A stretch of 64,000 nt of DNA, taken from the NCBI RefSeq assembly GCF_000455345.1, contig NZ_HG315690.1:1687360-1751359 (forward strand), written 5' to 3'. Shown here in pieces: positions 17,606 through 26,648 of this stretch; the stretch's first letter is position 1; each line of letters opens with the position of its first letter. The notes below the pieces were generated by a model. The model saw nothing but the letters and a program-made list of their open reading frames with translations, was not told where the DNA came from and made no database searches. This DNA comes from Halopiger goleimassiliensis (GTDB taxonomy: Archaea > Halobacteriota > Halobacteria > Halobacteriales > Natrialbaceae). The position numbers and the translations under genes were made by a program.

Positions 17606-17995
17606 CTAGTAGCCGCCCTTGCCTTTGGGTGCGCGCGATCCGTCGTGCGGGATCGGCGTCACGTCCTCGATGCGACCGATCTCGATGCCCGAGCGGGCCA
17701 GCGCGCGGATCGTCGCCTGCGCGCCCGGTCCGGGGGACTTCTGGAGGTTACCGCCGGGACCGCGCACGCGGACGTGAAGTCCGGTGATGCCCGCGGCCTT
17801 GACCTCCTCGGCGACCGACTCGGCCATCTGCATGGCCGCGTACGGCGACGCCTCGTCGCGGTTCTGCTTGACCGCCGTCCCGCCGGAGGACTTGGCGATC
17901 GTCTCCGCGCCCGTGAGGTCGGTCACGGTCATGATGGTGTTGTTGAACGATGCGTGCACGTGGGCGATGCCCCACTTTTCGTCGTCCTGACTCAT
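17606..17995 (-). CDS. rpsK: 30S ribosomal protein uS11
   Basis: A 129-residue uS11 with [51 protein letters not shown] and the basic C-terminus [18 protein letters not shown]. Platform protein of the small subunit. Three nt separate it from the uS4 and rpoD genes. Confidence 0.96.
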   Translation of the reverse strand: MSQDDEKWGIAHVHASFNNTIMTVTDLTGAETIAKSSGGTAVKQNRDEASPYAAMQMAESVAEEVKAAGITGLHVRVRGPGGNLQKSPGPGAQATIRALARSGIEIGRIEDVTPIPHDGSRAPKGKGGY

Positions 17996-17998
17996 GGT

Positions 17999-18520
17999 TT
18001 ACTGACCCTCCGCGCGTTCGGGGTGGAGTTCGTCCGCCAGCGGGCTGTTCTCGTCGAACGCGACGAGGTCCTCCTCGTCGACGTCGACGACGTACGAGGG
18101 AACCTTGTGACGCTGGTCACCCACCAGGATGTGTCCGTGGGTGATGAACTGACGGGCCTGCTGGGTCGTGTTCGCCAGCCCCTTCCGGTAGACGACCGTC
18201 TGGAGGCGGCGCTCGAGGATGTCCTCGATCTCGAGCGACAGGATGTCGCCGAGTTCGTCGGCCTCGTCGAGGATGCCGACGCGCTTGAGTCGACCGAGGA
18301 ACTCGTCGGCCCGTTGCTGGACGGTCTCGTCGTCCTGGGCCTGACCGAGCAGGTCGCGGGCCTCGCGCCGGTAGGAGCGAAGTTCGGACTGGGCCCGCCA
18401 GAGCTCTTCTTTGTTCTTGAGCCCGTAGCGGTCGATCAGGGAGTGTTCGTCGGCGATGCGTTCACCCTGGTAGGGGTGATTCGGGGTCTCGTACAGCTTG
18501 GTCTTCGTTCCGAGCGGCAT
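17999..18520 (-). CDS. rpsD: 30S ribosomal protein uS4
   Basis: A 173-residue uS4 of archaeal type: [20 protein letters not shown] at the start, [25 protein letters not shown], and the S4 RNA-binding domain [45 protein letters not shown]. Primary 16S rRNA-binding protein. Its ATG overlaps the uS13 stop by 1 nt. Confidence 0.96.
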   Translation of the reverse strand: MPLGTKTKLYETPNHPYQGERIADEHSLIDRYGLKNKEELWRAQSELRSYRREARDLLGQAQDDETVQQRADEFLGRLKRVGILDEADELGDILSLEIEDILERRLQTVVYRKGLANTTQQARQFITHGHILVGDQRHKVPSYVVDVDEEDLVAFDENSPLADELHPERAEGQ

Positions 18521-19035
18521 TACTCACCACCCTCCTCGCCGCCTTCTTCGGCTTCTTCGCGGATCTCTTCGACGTTGACCCCGATGGTGCCCTCCGTACG
18601 GCCGGTGGACTTGGTTCGCTGGCCGCGAACCTTCTGGCCGCGCTTGTGGCGGACACCCTTGTAGGAGTCGATCATCTTCATCCGGTTGATGTCGTGCTGG
18701 CGGGTCAACTCGAGATCGTTGCCGATCTCGTGGGTCGTTTCGCCGGTGTAGAAGTCCTTCTGGCGGTTGTTGAGCCAGTCGGGGACTTCGTCGGCGTAGT
18801 TCTCTACGAGTTCGACGACCTCGTCGATGACGTCCTCGTCGAGCGCACCGAACGTGGCCGTTCGGTCGACGCCCGCCTCCTCGGCGATGATCCGGGCGGT
18901 CCGTCGACCGACGCCGGAAAGTTCCGAGAGCGAGCGCTCGACGGACTTCGTCCCGTCCAGGTCGGTCTGACCGATCCGGACGAAGTACTGAAGATCGTCG
19001 TCGTCCGCTTGTTCTTGGGGTGCTTCCTCGCTCAT
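18520..19035 (-). CDS. rpsM: 30S ribosomal protein uS13
   Basis: A 171-residue uS13: [40 protein letters not shown] (helix-hairpin-helix region), then [32 protein letters not shown], which contacts 16S rRNA and tRNA, and an acidic tail. First gene of the operon. ATG 19035 (MSEEAPQEQ) gives the normal length; upstream in-frame codons lack family similarity. A CTTTGCAA on the minus strand near 19065-19072 is a possible TATA element. Confidence 0.96.
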   Translation of the reverse strand: MSEEAPQEQADDDDLQYFVRIGQTDLDGTKSVERSLSELSGVGRRTARIIAEEAGVDRTATFGALDEDVIDEVVELVENYADEVPDWLNNRQKDFYTGETTHEIGNDLELTRQHDINRMKMIDSYKGVRHKRGQKVRGQRTKSTGRTEGTIGVNVEEIREEAEEGGEEGGE

Positions 19036-19131
19036 GTGTTGGGTATGTGTGTCTGGTCTGCGCGCGTTGCAAAGCGACTGACGGAAAACGTCAGCCCCGC
19101 TGCCGGGTGTCCGGCAGCGTCGTGAATCCGA

Positions 19132-19214
19132 CGTCGTGGCGGGGATTCGAACCCCGGAGGCTTGACGCCACATGGTTAGCAACCATGCGCCTTGGGCCGC
19201 TTGGCTACCACGAC
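19132..19214 (-). tRNA. tRNA-Ser (GCT)
   Basis: Class II tRNA of 83 nt. Acceptor arms GTCGTGG / CCACGAC, T-arm GGGGTTCGAATCCCC, long variable arm, and anticodon stem CATGG/CCATG around TTGCTAA give anticodon GCT. It lies directly upstream of the rps13 operon on the same strand and may share its transcript. Confidence 0.93.
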
Positions 19215-19430
19215 ACCGTGTCGTTCTATCGTCGCCCTTCCGGACTCGGGGACTGGGTCCCCTACACGTATCGCACCAGAACCTACCGGGGTCGACTACT
19301 TAAGCGCAACGAAAGACCCCGACGGGACGGGTACCTCGAGCAGGGGATCGACGGAACCGCTGCCACGAACGGGGAACCCTTCACTGGGACGACAACATTT
19401 AGCCCCCGGGGGTCCGTAGGCAGTCACCGA

Positions 19431-20414
19431 GTGCAACGTTCACGCCTGCTCGTCCGTCTACTGGTCGTGGCCTGTGCAATCGTCGCCGTCGCGATAGCCG
19501 CGGCGACCATCCAGTCCCCGATCGATCCCGCCGGAGAGGGTAGCGGCAGCGCCGGCGACGATACGCCCGGCGACGCGCCGGTGTCGTCGCCGACGACGGA
19601 CTTCGGGGGACCGCTCGAGGGAAGCGGCGTGCCAACGTTTCTCGAGTACCTGGGCTACCTGCTGATCGCCGTTATCGCGATCGTGATCGTCTGGTATCTG
19701 GTGAAACACAGACGACAAGCGCTCACCCTCATCGCCGCCTGCGTGGTCGTCTCGCTACTGCTCCTCCTGGCCGGCGAGGCCCTCGAGTTGACGGTCGAGC
19801 CCAGAGCCAACCCGCCCATGGAGGGTGGTGGACTTCCCGGAAACGGCACCGGAACGGAGGACGGAAGCCAGAACGCCGACGACGTGTTCTCGGCACCGGT
19901 CAGCCCGTTGCTCGTCGCTCTTGGTATCGTCGCCGTGATCGTCATCGGTGGACTGCTCCTCACGCGCGATGACGACGCGGAGACGGCCGGTGCGGACGAC
20001 GACCGGACGCCGACGACGACGTCCGAAAGCGCACAGGCCGTCGGCTCCGCCGCCGGCCGCGCCGCCGACCGACTCGCGGCAGGTACCGACGCCGACAACG
20101 AGATCTATCGGGCGTGGTGGGAGATGACGGACTCGCTCGAGGTCGACAACCCCGAGTCGAGTACGCCCGGCGAGTTCGCCGCGGCCGCCGTCGACGCCGG
20201 ACTCGACCGCGAGGACGTCGCCGATCTGACGGCGCTGTTCGAGGAGGTGCGATACGGGACCACCGACGTGACTCCCGAACTGGAACGGGAGGCGGAGACG
20301 GTGTTCCGACGGATCGAGCGACAGTACTCGGCCGACGACGTCGAGGACGGCCGGTTCGACCACGTCGCACGCGAGGACCCGTCCGGTCGGTCTAACCTCG
20401 GGGGTGAGCCGTGA
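19431..20414 (+). CDS. Membrane protein with C-terminal DUF4129 domain
   Basis: A 327-residue protein. An N-terminal hydrophobic segment (LLVRLLVVACAIVAVAIAAATI) is followed by three more membrane helices (FLEYLGYLLIAVIAIVIVWYLV; TLIAACVVVSLLLLLAGEA; LLVALGIVAVIVIGGLLL) and then a soluble DUF4129-type domain (EIYRAWWEMTDSLEVDNPESSTPGEFAAAAVDAGLDREDVADLTALFEEVRYG). It starts at GTG 19431; an ACATTTAG about 30 nt upstream fits a leaderless promoter. DUF4129 genes often travel with DUF58 and MoxR ATPase genes for surface-protein maturation; DUF58 is directly downstream, but no MoxR gene is present here. Confidence 0.75.
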   Translation: MQRSRLLVRLLVVACAIVAVAIAAATIQSPIDPAGEGSGSAGDDTPGDAPVSSPTTDFGGPLEGSGVPTFLEYLGYLLIAVIAIVIVWYLVKHRRQALTLIAACVVVSLLLLLAGEALELTVEPRANPPMEGGGLPGNGTGTEDGSQNADDVFSAPVSPLLVALGIVAVIVIGGLLLTRDDDAETAGADDDRTPTTTSESAQAVGSAAGRAADRLAAGTDADNEIYRAWWEMTDSLEVDNPESSTPGEFAAAAVDAGLDREDVADLTALFEEVRYGTTDVTPELEREAETVFRRIERQYSADDVEDGRFDHVAREDPSGRSNLGGEP

Positions 20415-22414
20415 TGAACCGCTGGCGGGTGGCGCTCGTACTCGGGGTCCTCGCGTTTTCCGGGGCCACCGCCGCGTTCTTCGGCGTCTGGGAGCTGACC
20501 GTGGGCCAGGCGCTGGTCACCGTCGTCGGCGTCGTGGCCCTGTTGGTCGCGATCAGCGCGCTCTCCGGGCGCAGCGGGGGTCGGCAACTCGGGCGGCCCC
20601 CGGAGCCGGAACGACGGCGAACCGTCCCCGTCCCCGGCGACTCGTTTCACGACGCCCTCGAGTCGTTCACGGGTACCGATATGACGTACTTCCGTCCCGG
20701 AAACCGGGCTCCAGAGGGACTCCAGGCGGCCGCCGTCGCCGTTCTCACGCGGTTCGAGGGCGACTCCGAGGAGACGGCGGCCGAACGGATCGAGGACGGT
20801 ACCTGGACCGACGATCCGATCGCGGCCGCGTTTCTCTCCGAGTCGGTCGAGTTGCCGACCCGATCGGTTCGCGATCGGCTCGCGTCGTTCGTCGGTCGGG
20901 CAGCAACTGGCCGATCCTCCCGGTCCGAGGGAATCCGCCATACGGTCGCCGCGATTCGAGCAGTCGCCGGCGGGGCGGCCGAGGATCGACGGATCGATCC
21001 CGACTCGCTGGCGGTGACCAACGACGCCGAACGCGGATCGGCCGTCGCCGGAGACGAGTCCTCGGGTCGACGCCGAACCACGACCGTCGAGACCACTGGG
21101 ACCGATTCCCGCGCCCGCCGCGCGACCGGCTACTGGAACGGAATCGGCGTCGTCGCGCTCTCGGCGGTCGGGATCGGCGCGCTGGCCAGTTCCCCCGCCG
21201 TCGTGCTCGCGGGGGTCGTCGGCGTCGGCTACGCGGGATTCGCCCGGACGTTCGACCCGCCCGAACCGGAACTCTCGCTCGAGCGATCGCTGAGCGACGA
21301 GACGCCCGACCCCGGCGACGAGATCGACGTCACCCTGACTGTGACCAACGAGGGCGACGGCCTCGTCCCGGACCTGCGCCTCGTCGACGGCGTCCCGCCA
21401 GGACTCCTGGTGACCGAGGGCTCGAGTCGGCTCGGCACCGCGCTCCGGCCGGGGGAGTCCGTCACGCTCGAGTACACGGTCACCGCGGGCCACGGCAGCC
21501 ACGAGTTCGATCCAGCGCTCGTGATCGCACGCGACCTCTCGCGGTCGACCGAACGGGAGTACCTCGTCGAGTGCGGGACGGCGCTCACCTGCGAGCCCGA
21601 ACTCCAGGCGATTCCCTCGCGGGTGCCGTTGCGCACGTCTGCCGTCTCGCTGTCCGGCCGTCTGACGACCGCCGAAGCGGGTGCGGGGACGACGTTTCAC
21701 TCCGTCCGCGAGTACCGGCCGTCTGATCCGCTCTCGCGGGTCGACTGGAACCGGCGGGCGAAAACCGGCGAGTTCGCCACCCTCGAGTTCCACGAGGAAC
21801 GGGCGGCTCGCGTAGTCGTCCTCGTCGACGCCCGGAAACGTGCCTACCTCGCCCCCACGCCGGACGGCACCCACGCGGTCGACCGGTCGGTCGCTGCCGC
21901 CGGACGGATCGCCGCGACCCTGCTCGAGGGGGGCGATACCGTCGGGCTCGCTGGCCTCGGTGGCGGCGATCGTAACGGACCGGACGGCCTCGGAACCGAT
22001 CCGTGCTGGCTCGCGCCCGGGTCAGGTCGCGACCACGAGATTCGCTTCCGGGAACTGCTCGCGACCCATCCCCAGTTCGAGACGGTCGCACCCGATCAGT
22101 CGATACTCTGGCGCGGACAACTCGAGACGATCCGCCGACGGCTCGACTCCGACACCCAGATCGTGTTCCTCACGCCGCTTTGCGATCCCACCGGGGCCGA
22201 CATCGCCCGCCGACTCGAGGCGTGGGGCCACCCCGTCACGGTCGTCAGTCCGGATCCGACGGCCGATCGGACCGCCGGACAGGCCCTCGCGGGGGTCGCC
22301 CGACGGCTCCGGTGTGTCGACCTGCGCCGTGCCGGCATTCCCGTGATCGACTGGCCGACCGACGAGACGATCGACGACGTCTTCGCCAGGCACGAGGCGA
22401 GTGATCGGCTGTGA
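20414..22414 (+). CDS. DUF58 domain-containing membrane protein
   Basis: A 666-residue protein. Two N-terminal helices (WRVALVLGVLAFSGATAAFFGVW; VTVVGVVALLVAISAL), a soluble segment, another helical hairpin, a CARF/DUF11-like beta domain (LSDETPDPGDEIDVTLTVTNEGDGLVPDLRLVDGVPPGL) and then the DUF58 core (YRPSDPLSRVDWNRRAKTGEFATLEFHEERAARVVVLVDAR) with a vWA-like fold. It overlaps the upstream stop by 1 nt; ATG 20414 is preferred over the GTG one codon earlier. Likely part of a membrane complex with its two neighbours. Confidence 0.85.
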   Translation: MNRWRVALVLGVLAFSGATAAFFGVWELTVGQALVTVVGVVALLVAISALSGRSGGRQLGRPPEPERRRTVPVPGDSFHDALESFTGTDMTYFRPGNRAPEGLQAAAVAVLTRFEGDSEETAAERIEDGTWTDDPIAAAFLSESVELPTRSVRDRLASFVGRAATGRSSRSEGIRHTVAAIRAVAGGAAEDRRIDPDSLAVTNDAERGSAVAGDESSGRRRTTTVETTGTDSRARRATGYWNGIGVVALSAVGIGALASSPAVVLAGVVGVGYAGFARTFDPPEPELSLERSLSDETPDPGDEIDVTLTVTNEGDGLVPDLRLVDGVPPGLLVTEGSSRLGTALRPGESVTLEYTVTAGHGSHEFDPALVIARDLSRSTEREYLVECGTALTCEPELQAIPSRVPLRTSAVSLSGRLTTAEAGAGTTFHSVREYRPSDPLSRVDWNRRAKTGEFATLEFHEERAARVVVLVDARKRAYLAPTPDGTHAVDRSVAAAGRIAATLLEGGDTVGLAGLGGGDRNGPDGLGTDPCWLAPGSGRDHEIRFRELLATHPQFETVAPDQSILWRGQLETIRRRLDSDTQIVFLTPLCDPTGADIARRLEAWGHPVTVVSPDPTADRTAGQALAGVARRLRCVDLRRAGIPVIDWPTDETIDDVFARHEASDRL

Positions 22415-22968
22415 GCGACGCGCTCGAGGGCGTGGAACTCACCCACCGCCCGACCGTCGCCTCGAGCGCCGGCGCGGTCGTCGCCGTCTTGTTCGCGGCC
22501 GCCGTTGCTGCGACCGGATCGATCGGCGGCGGCGCGCTTGCCGCGACCGGCGGGGTGATTCTGGCGGGCGGACTCGTTCGGGGCCACCGATCGGCGGTCG
22601 ACCTCGGGGGCTTCGTCGCCTTCGGCGGCGTCGTCGTCGCCGGTCTCGAGTCGGGGTACGTCGAGCCAACGCTCGTGGGAACCGTCGGGACGGTCGTCGC
22701 CTGGGACGTCGGCCACGGCGCGATCGACCTCGGCGAACAACTCGGTCAGGAGTCGCCGACGCTCCGCCTCGAGGCGGTCCTGGCGTGCTCGAGTCTGCTC
22801 GTGGGGCTGCTGGCGGCGACGATCGGCTACGCGCTGTACGTGTTCGGTCCCGCTACCGGCCCCGTCGGCGCGCTGGTCCTGTTCCTGGCCGCGGCGGCCC
22901 TGCTGACGATCGGACTCGGAATGGGGCGCGAACGCGGCCGCTCCCGCCGCAGGCGACGGAGCCCGTAA
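22411..22968 (+). CDS. Polytopic membrane protein of the DUF58 operon (DUF7519-like)
   Basis: A 185-residue protein starting at a GTG that overlaps the DUF58 stop by 4 nt. About six hydrophobic segments (AVVAVLFAAAVAATGSIGGG; LAATGGVILAGGLV; LGGFVAFGGVVVAGLES; LVGTVGTVVAWDV; LACSSLLVGLLAATIGYALYVF; VGALVLFLAAAALLTIGLGMG) and a very basic C-terminus. Third member of the DUF4129-DUF58 operon. Function unknown. Confidence 0.7.
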   Translation: MSDALEGVELTHRPTVASSAGAVVAVLFAAAVAATGSIGGGALAATGGVILAGGLVRGHRSAVDLGGFVAFGGVVVAGLESGYVEPTLVGTVGTVVAWDVGHGAIDLGEQLGQESPTLRLEAVLACSSLLVGLLAATIGYALYVFGPATGPVGALVLFLAAAALLTIGLGMGRERGRSRRRRRSP

Positions 22969-23012
22969 TCGCGCCCGTCACATTGTCGTCGAACGCCGCA
23001 CAGAAGAGTGTG

Positions 23013-24029
23013 TCAGGGCTCCGCGTGCTCCTCGAGGTACTTCTCGTTGAGTTCCCACTCGCCGTCGCCGTTCCTGACCATGTACTCGCCGTAGTAGGGA
23101 ACCCGATCGGCGACGACCGCGCGGAACGCCTCGCGGATCTCGGGCTTGGTCATCTCGCCCATCGGCTTGAGGTCGTCGTTGCGATTGAGACAGCCCTTGA
23201 GGAAGCCGTCGTGGGTGACGCGGACGCGATGGCAGTTCGCGCAGAACGTCGGATTTTCGACGGGGTCGACGATCTCGACCATACCGACGTGCGGCGATGC
23301 GGCGGGGTCGCCGTCGATCTCGGCGTCCTCGGCGGCGATCCAGTAGCGGCGTCGGTCGTGCATCTCGCGGTGTTCGATCGCGACGGCTTGCTCGGCGAGC
23401 CAGTCGTGGACGCGGTCGATGTCGACGTTCCACTCCGGCCGCCCCGTCAGTTCGGGCATGTACTGGATCAACTGCAACTGGAGGCCCTCGTTCTCCGCGA
23501 CGTGGTCGACCATCTCCGGCACGTAGCCGGCCGTGTGCTCGAAGACGACCATGTTGAGTTTGACCGGATCCAGGCCGGCCTCGAGCGCTGCGTCGACGCC
23601 CTCGAGAACCTTGTCGTAGGCACCGCTCTGGGTGACCGCGGCGAACTGCTCGCGGTCTAAAGCGTCCTGGGAGACGTTGACCCGCTCGAGGCCGGCGTCG
23701 ACGAGGTCCTCGGCGCGGCCGGGGAGGAAGGTTCCGTTGGTGGTCATCGAGACCTCCATCGAGTCGGGCGTCCGGGCGACGATCTCCTCTAGGTCGTCCC
23801 GAAGCATCGGTTCGCCGCCGGTGAATTTGACGGCGTCGACGTCGAACTCGGCGGCGACCTCCAGAAAGCGGACGACGTCGTCGGTTCCCATCTCGTCGTC
23901 CTGGGGGTCCATCGGTCCTCGGGTGTCCCCCAGCCCCTCGTTGTGACAGTAGACGCAGTCGAAGTTACACCGATCGGTGAGCGAGACGCGGACCCCGGTC
24001 ACCTCGCGCCCGAACTCGTCGGTGAGCAT
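23013..24029 (-). CDS. moaA: GTP 3',8-cyclase MoaA
   Basis: A 338-residue radical SAM enzyme for the first step of molybdenum cofactor synthesis, making 3',8-cyclo-GTP from GTP. The N-terminal cluster motif is CNFDCVYC (Cx3Cx2C), followed by [17 protein letters not shown]. The C-terminal auxiliary cluster is [19 protein letters not shown] (Cx2C...C). The GTP-binding basic residues around HRVRV are present. No other moa/moe gene lies nearby. It converges with the DUF58 operon and is divergent from the gene at 24169. Confidence 0.95.
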   Translation of the reverse strand: MLTDEFGREVTGVRVSLTDRCNFDCVYCHNEGLGDTRGPMDPQDDEMGTDDVVRFLEVAAEFDVDAVKFTGGEPMLRDDLEEIVARTPDSMEVSMTTNGTFLPGRAEDLVDAGLERVNVSQDALDREQFAAVTQSGAYDKVLEGVDAALEAGLDPVKLNMVVFEHTAGYVPEMVDHVAENEGLQLQLIQYMPELTGRPEWNVDIDRVHDWLAEQAVAIEHREMHDRRRYWIAAEDAEIDGDPAASPHVGMVEIVDPVENPTFCANCHRVRVTHDGFLKGCLNRNDDLKPMGEMTKPEIREAFRAVVADRVPYYGEYMVRNGDGEWELNEKYLEEHAEP

Positions 24030-24168
24030 GTCACTCCGTTGCAGGTGGATCCGCTTAAACGCGCGGGGTATCCCGCGGGTTCCGTAACCGATTTCGGTTT
24101 CCCGCCGGGGTCAGCGCCCGTGATCGGCTGGGGGAAAACATACCACCTCGAGTCACGAACCCCGAGGT

Positions 24169-24393
24169 ATGGACGAGGACATGCTCGACGATCAGCGTCG
24201 GCTCGTAGAGCTGATCGAGTCGGAGGGCTGGGACGTCACCGACCTCGAGATCTCGGCGTACGACAGCCCCTGGTCCGACGAGGACGATCCGGAGGCGTCG
24301 GTGACGATTACGGCCCGGAAGCCCTACGAAACCGAGGACGATGGGGACGACGGCGCGGACGAGGACGACGAGAACCCGTTCCGGCTGAAGTGA
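24169..24393 (+). CDS. Small acidic protein, unknown function
   Basis: A 74-residue, strongly acidic protein (MDEDMLDDQRRLVELIESEGWDVTDLEISAYDS..., ending NPFRLK). The N-terminal half could form one helix plus a strand; the C-terminal half is an Asp/Glu-rich tail. No known domain seen. The TGA stop is supplied by the first bases of a 47-bp mobile scar (24390-24436). Removing the scar gives AAG-TAA at the same place, so the protein is unchanged. Confidence 0.65.
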   Translation: MDEDMLDDQRRLVELIESEGWDVTDLEISAYDSPWSDEDDPEASVTITARKPYETEDDGDDGADEDDENPFRLK

Positions 24394-24436
24394 ACCGCCT
24401 CGGGGTCAAGCCCCGGGGCATTCGCCTTGACCGCCT
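24390..24436 (-). repeat. Solo TnpB-element scar, copy 2 (47 bp)
   Basis: On the minus strand it starts AGGCGGTCAAGGCG, contains a hairpin with arms CCCGGGG-like around CTTGA, and ends GGTTCAC. It is almost identical to copy 1 (811-858). Left end and right end match those of the tnpB element at 51598-53045. It is flanked by TTTAC on the left-end side. It sits between two convergent genes, overlapping the stop of the upstream one and ending 10 bp before the stop of vapC. Confidence 0.8.
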
Positions 24437-24446
24437 GTAAATGGGA

Positions 24447-24818
24447 TTAGGTCAGTTCCTCGAGTTCGATACGCTCCGAGTACCCGTCGTAGTCCGATTC
24501 GCTGGAAGCGATCGGGTCGTCGTCGGACGTAACGAGATGGAGCGCGTCGAGGGGCGTGAACCCGTCGTCTTCGACGTAGCTCGCCGCGGCGAGGATATCT
24601 TCGGTATCGCCACGGATCTCGACGAGGGCTCGAGCAGCTGTTACCGTTCGAAGGACGTCCCACTCGTTTCGGTACGCTACGAGCATCAGTTCGATCAACG
24701 TCACCCGTCCGGTCCAGAGTTCGTCTTGCCGATCCCGATACACGTGTTCGGCAGCTTCCCGAAGCCAGCCGTCGTCTTTGATGAGGGCGAGCAGAAAGTC
24801 GGTTTCCGCGTAGGTCAT
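24447..24818 (-). CDS. PIN-domain toxin (VapC-like ribonuclease)
   Basis: A 123-residue PIN protein. Acidic active-site candidates are D7 in YAETDFLLALIKDD, E43 in VTLIELMLVAY, D93 in GFTPLDALHLV and D109 in the SDYDGYSE segment, as expected for a Mg-dependent PIN endoribonuclease. Targets are usually tRNA or rRNA. It overlaps the antitoxin gene by 4 nt (antitoxin first), the standard type II toxin-antitoxin arrangement. Confidence 0.82.
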   Translation of the reverse strand: MTYAETDFLLALIKDDGWLREAAEHVYRDRQDELWTGRVTLIELMLVAYRNEWDVLRTVTAARALVEIRGDTEDILAAASYVEDDGFTPLDALHLVTSDDDPIASSESDYDGYSERIELEELT

Positions 24819-25039
24819 TGGCCTGCCTCCTCGAGTGCCTCCTCCAATGCGCTCTCTTTGAGGGCTCGAGCCGATTCGTCGCTTTTCCGGGCCTCTTCGC
24901 GGAGCGCTTCCAGTGGGTCCTCGGGGACCGGAACGAGTACGAGTCGATCCCCTCGATCGATGAGTTCGAACTCCTCGCCGAACTCCTCCCGCATCGCTTT
25001 CGGGAGGTAGATACGCCCGTCGTCAGTACTGACGCGCAT
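24815..25039 (-). CDS. AbrB/SpoVT-type antitoxin (VapB-like)
   Basis: A 74-residue protein with an N-terminal swapped-hairpin domain (MRVSTDDGRIYLPKAMREEFGEEFELIDRGDRLVLVPV) and a C-terminal acidic helical toxin-binding tail. It should bind its own promoter and neutralise the PIN toxin. I chose ATG 25039 rather than an in-frame ATG nine codons upstream: the domain begins there and a TATA-like ATAATGT on the minus strand (25063-25069) lies about 27 nt before it. Confidence 0.82.
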   Translation of the reverse strand: MRVSTDDGRIYLPKAMREEFGEEFELIDRGDRLVLVPVPEDPLEALREEARKSDESARALKESALEEALEEAGQ

Positions 25040-25136
25040 ATAGACGATTAGATGCCAAAAAGACATTATCCTTCCGCCGGCTGGTCTACAGTGTCGTCAT
25101 AGAGTTGTTTTGGAAAGAACAGTCGTATTTGCCAAA

Positions 25137-26648
25137 TCACCCCTTGATGTTACAGACCGGGAACGTGCGTGCCACCTTGTCGCCGATGCCGAGCGCGTCC
25201 GAAACGCGGACCACCTCGTCGACGTCCTTGTAGACGCCCGGAGCCTCCTCGGCGACCGTCGCGCCCGACTGCGCTTTGACGTAGATCTGATCCTGCTCCT
25301 CGAGTTCCTGCTGGACGTCGCCGCCCCAGTACTCGTTTTTCGCCTGCGTACGGCTCATCAGCCGGCCGGCACCGTGGGCCGTCGAGCCGAAGGTCAGGTC
25401 CATCGAGTTCTCGCCGCCCCGGAGGACGTAGCTGCCCGCGCCCATGCTGCCGGGGATGATGACCGGTTGGCCGACGTCGCGGTACGCCTTCGGTACCTCG
25501 GGGTGGCCCGCGGGGAACGCGCGCGTCGCGCCCTTGCGGTGGACGTAGAGTTCGCGCTCCTCGCGATCGACGGCTTCGCCGTCTCGCACCGGTCGGCCCT
25601 CGGGCCCGACCCCCACGGTGTGGGTCTCCTTCTTCGCGATGTTGTGCGCGACGTCGTACAGGAGGTGCATGTCCATCTCCTCCCACGAGCGGTCGAAGAC
25701 GCGCTCGAAGACCTTCCGCGTGCGGTGCATGATCAGCTGGCGGTTGACCCACGCGAAGTTGATCGCCGCGTTCATCGCCGCGTAGTAGTCCTCGGCGAGT
25801 TGCGACCCCGCGGGGGCAGCGGCCAGTTCCTTGTCCGGCAACTGGTTCAGCAGGCCCTGGTGTTGCTGTTCGATCTGTCGCAGGTAGTCGTTACAGGTCT
25901 GGTGACCCAGCCCGCGGGAACCGCAGTGGATCAGGACGACGATCTGGTCCTCCTCGAGGCCGAACGCGTCGCCGACAGTCTCGTCGAAGACGTCGGTCAC
26001 GCGCTGGACCTCGAGGAAGTGATTGCCCGACCCCAGCGAGCCGATCTGGTTCTTCCCGCGGTCCTTGGCTTTCTGGCTGATCCTGTCGGCGTCGGCACCC
26101 GGCCGGACGCCCTCGTCCTCGCAGTGGGCCAGGTCCTCCTCGACGGCGTGACCGTGCTCTAAGGCCCAGTCGACGCCACGCTCCAGGATCTCGTCGACGG
26201 TGTCGACGCCGGCCTCGACGATGCCGCCGCCGCCCAGACCTGACGGAATGTTTTCAAATAGCGAATCGACGAGTTCCTCTTCCGTCCCCTGGAGCTCGTC
26301 GTAGGTCAGATTCGTCCGCATCATCCGGACCCCACAATTTATATCATATCCGACAGCTCCCGGCGAGATACAGCCCGTCTCGGCGTCGAGTGCTCCGACC
26401 CCGCCGACGGGGAAGCCGTACCCCTGGTGGCCGTCGGGCATGCAGATCGCGTAGTTGGTGATGCCCGGCAGATGGGTCGTGTTCGTGATCTGCTCGAGCG
26501 TCTTGTCCTCCTTGATCTCCTCGAGCAGCGCCTCGCTGGCCAGCACCCGCGCCGGGGCGCGCATCGCCCCCTCCTGTGGGATCTCCCAGACGTACTCACG
26601 CACCCGCTCGAGGGTGACGTCGCCGGCGTCGAACGTACGATCGCTCAT
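25137..26648 (-). CDS. rtcB: RNA-splicing ligase RtcB (tRNA ligase)
   Basis: A 503-residue GTP/Mn-dependent ligase joining 2',3'-cyclic phosphate and 5'-OH ends of spliced tRNA halves. Seen: PDGHQGYGFPVGGV, GAVGYDINCGVRMM with the metal-binding Cys (about residue 105), SLGSGNHFLEVQ, VLIHCGSRGLGHQ, AHNIAK, HRKGATRAFPAGHP, the GSMGAGSYVLRG loop and GSTAHGAGRLMSR with the guanylylated His. Between HNIAK and HRKGA it has about 16 more residues than archaeal homologues I recall, in hairpin-rich DNA. The codons around DINCGV are AT-rich. The helper archease is encoded at 27295-27720. Confidence 0.96.
   Translation of the reverse strand: MSDRTFDAGDVTLERVREYVWEIPQEGAMRAPARVLASEALLEEIKEDKTLEQITNTTHLPGITNYAICMPDGHQGYGFPVGGVGALDAETGCISPGAVGYDINCGVRMMRTNLTYDELQGTEEELVDSLFENIPSGLGGGGIVEAGVDTVDEILERGVDWALEHGHAVEEDLAHCEDEGVRPGADADRISQKAKDRGKNQIGSLGSGNHFLEVQRVTDVFDETVGDAFGLEEDQIVVLIHCGSRGLGHQTCNDYLRQIEQQHQGLLNQLPDKELAAAPAGSQLAEDYYAAMNAAINFAWVNRQLIMHRTRKVFERVFDRSWEEMDMHLLYDVAHNIAKKETHTVGVGPEGRPVRDGEAVDREERELYVHRKGATRAFPAGHPEVPKAYRDVGQPVIIPGSMGAGSYVLRGGENSMDLTFGSTAHGAGRLMSRTQAKNEYWGGDVQQELEEQDQIYVKAQSGATVAEEAPGVYKDVDEVVRVSDALGIGDKVARTFPVCNIKG
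25569..25624. repeat. Three consecutive triloop hairpins inside rtcB
   Basis: Plus-strand hairpins, each with a 3-nt loop: GACGGC-TTC-GCCGTC (25569-25583); GGTCGGCCC-TCG-GGGCCCGACC-like with one mismatch in nine pairs (25591-25611); CCCAC-GGT-GTGGG (25612-25624). They code for the extra segment VGVGPEGRPVRDGEAVD of RtcB. The likeness to the hairpins in trpB suggests an in-frame insertion. Confidence 0.5.

Noticed and set aside
16955-18664. 569-codon plus-strand frame opposite rpoD-rps11-rps4-rps13
   Set aside because: Overlaps four essential genes; low-complexity product.
20105-21874. 589-codon minus-strand frame opposite DUF4129/DUF58
   Set aside because: Shadow with Arg/Gly-rich product.
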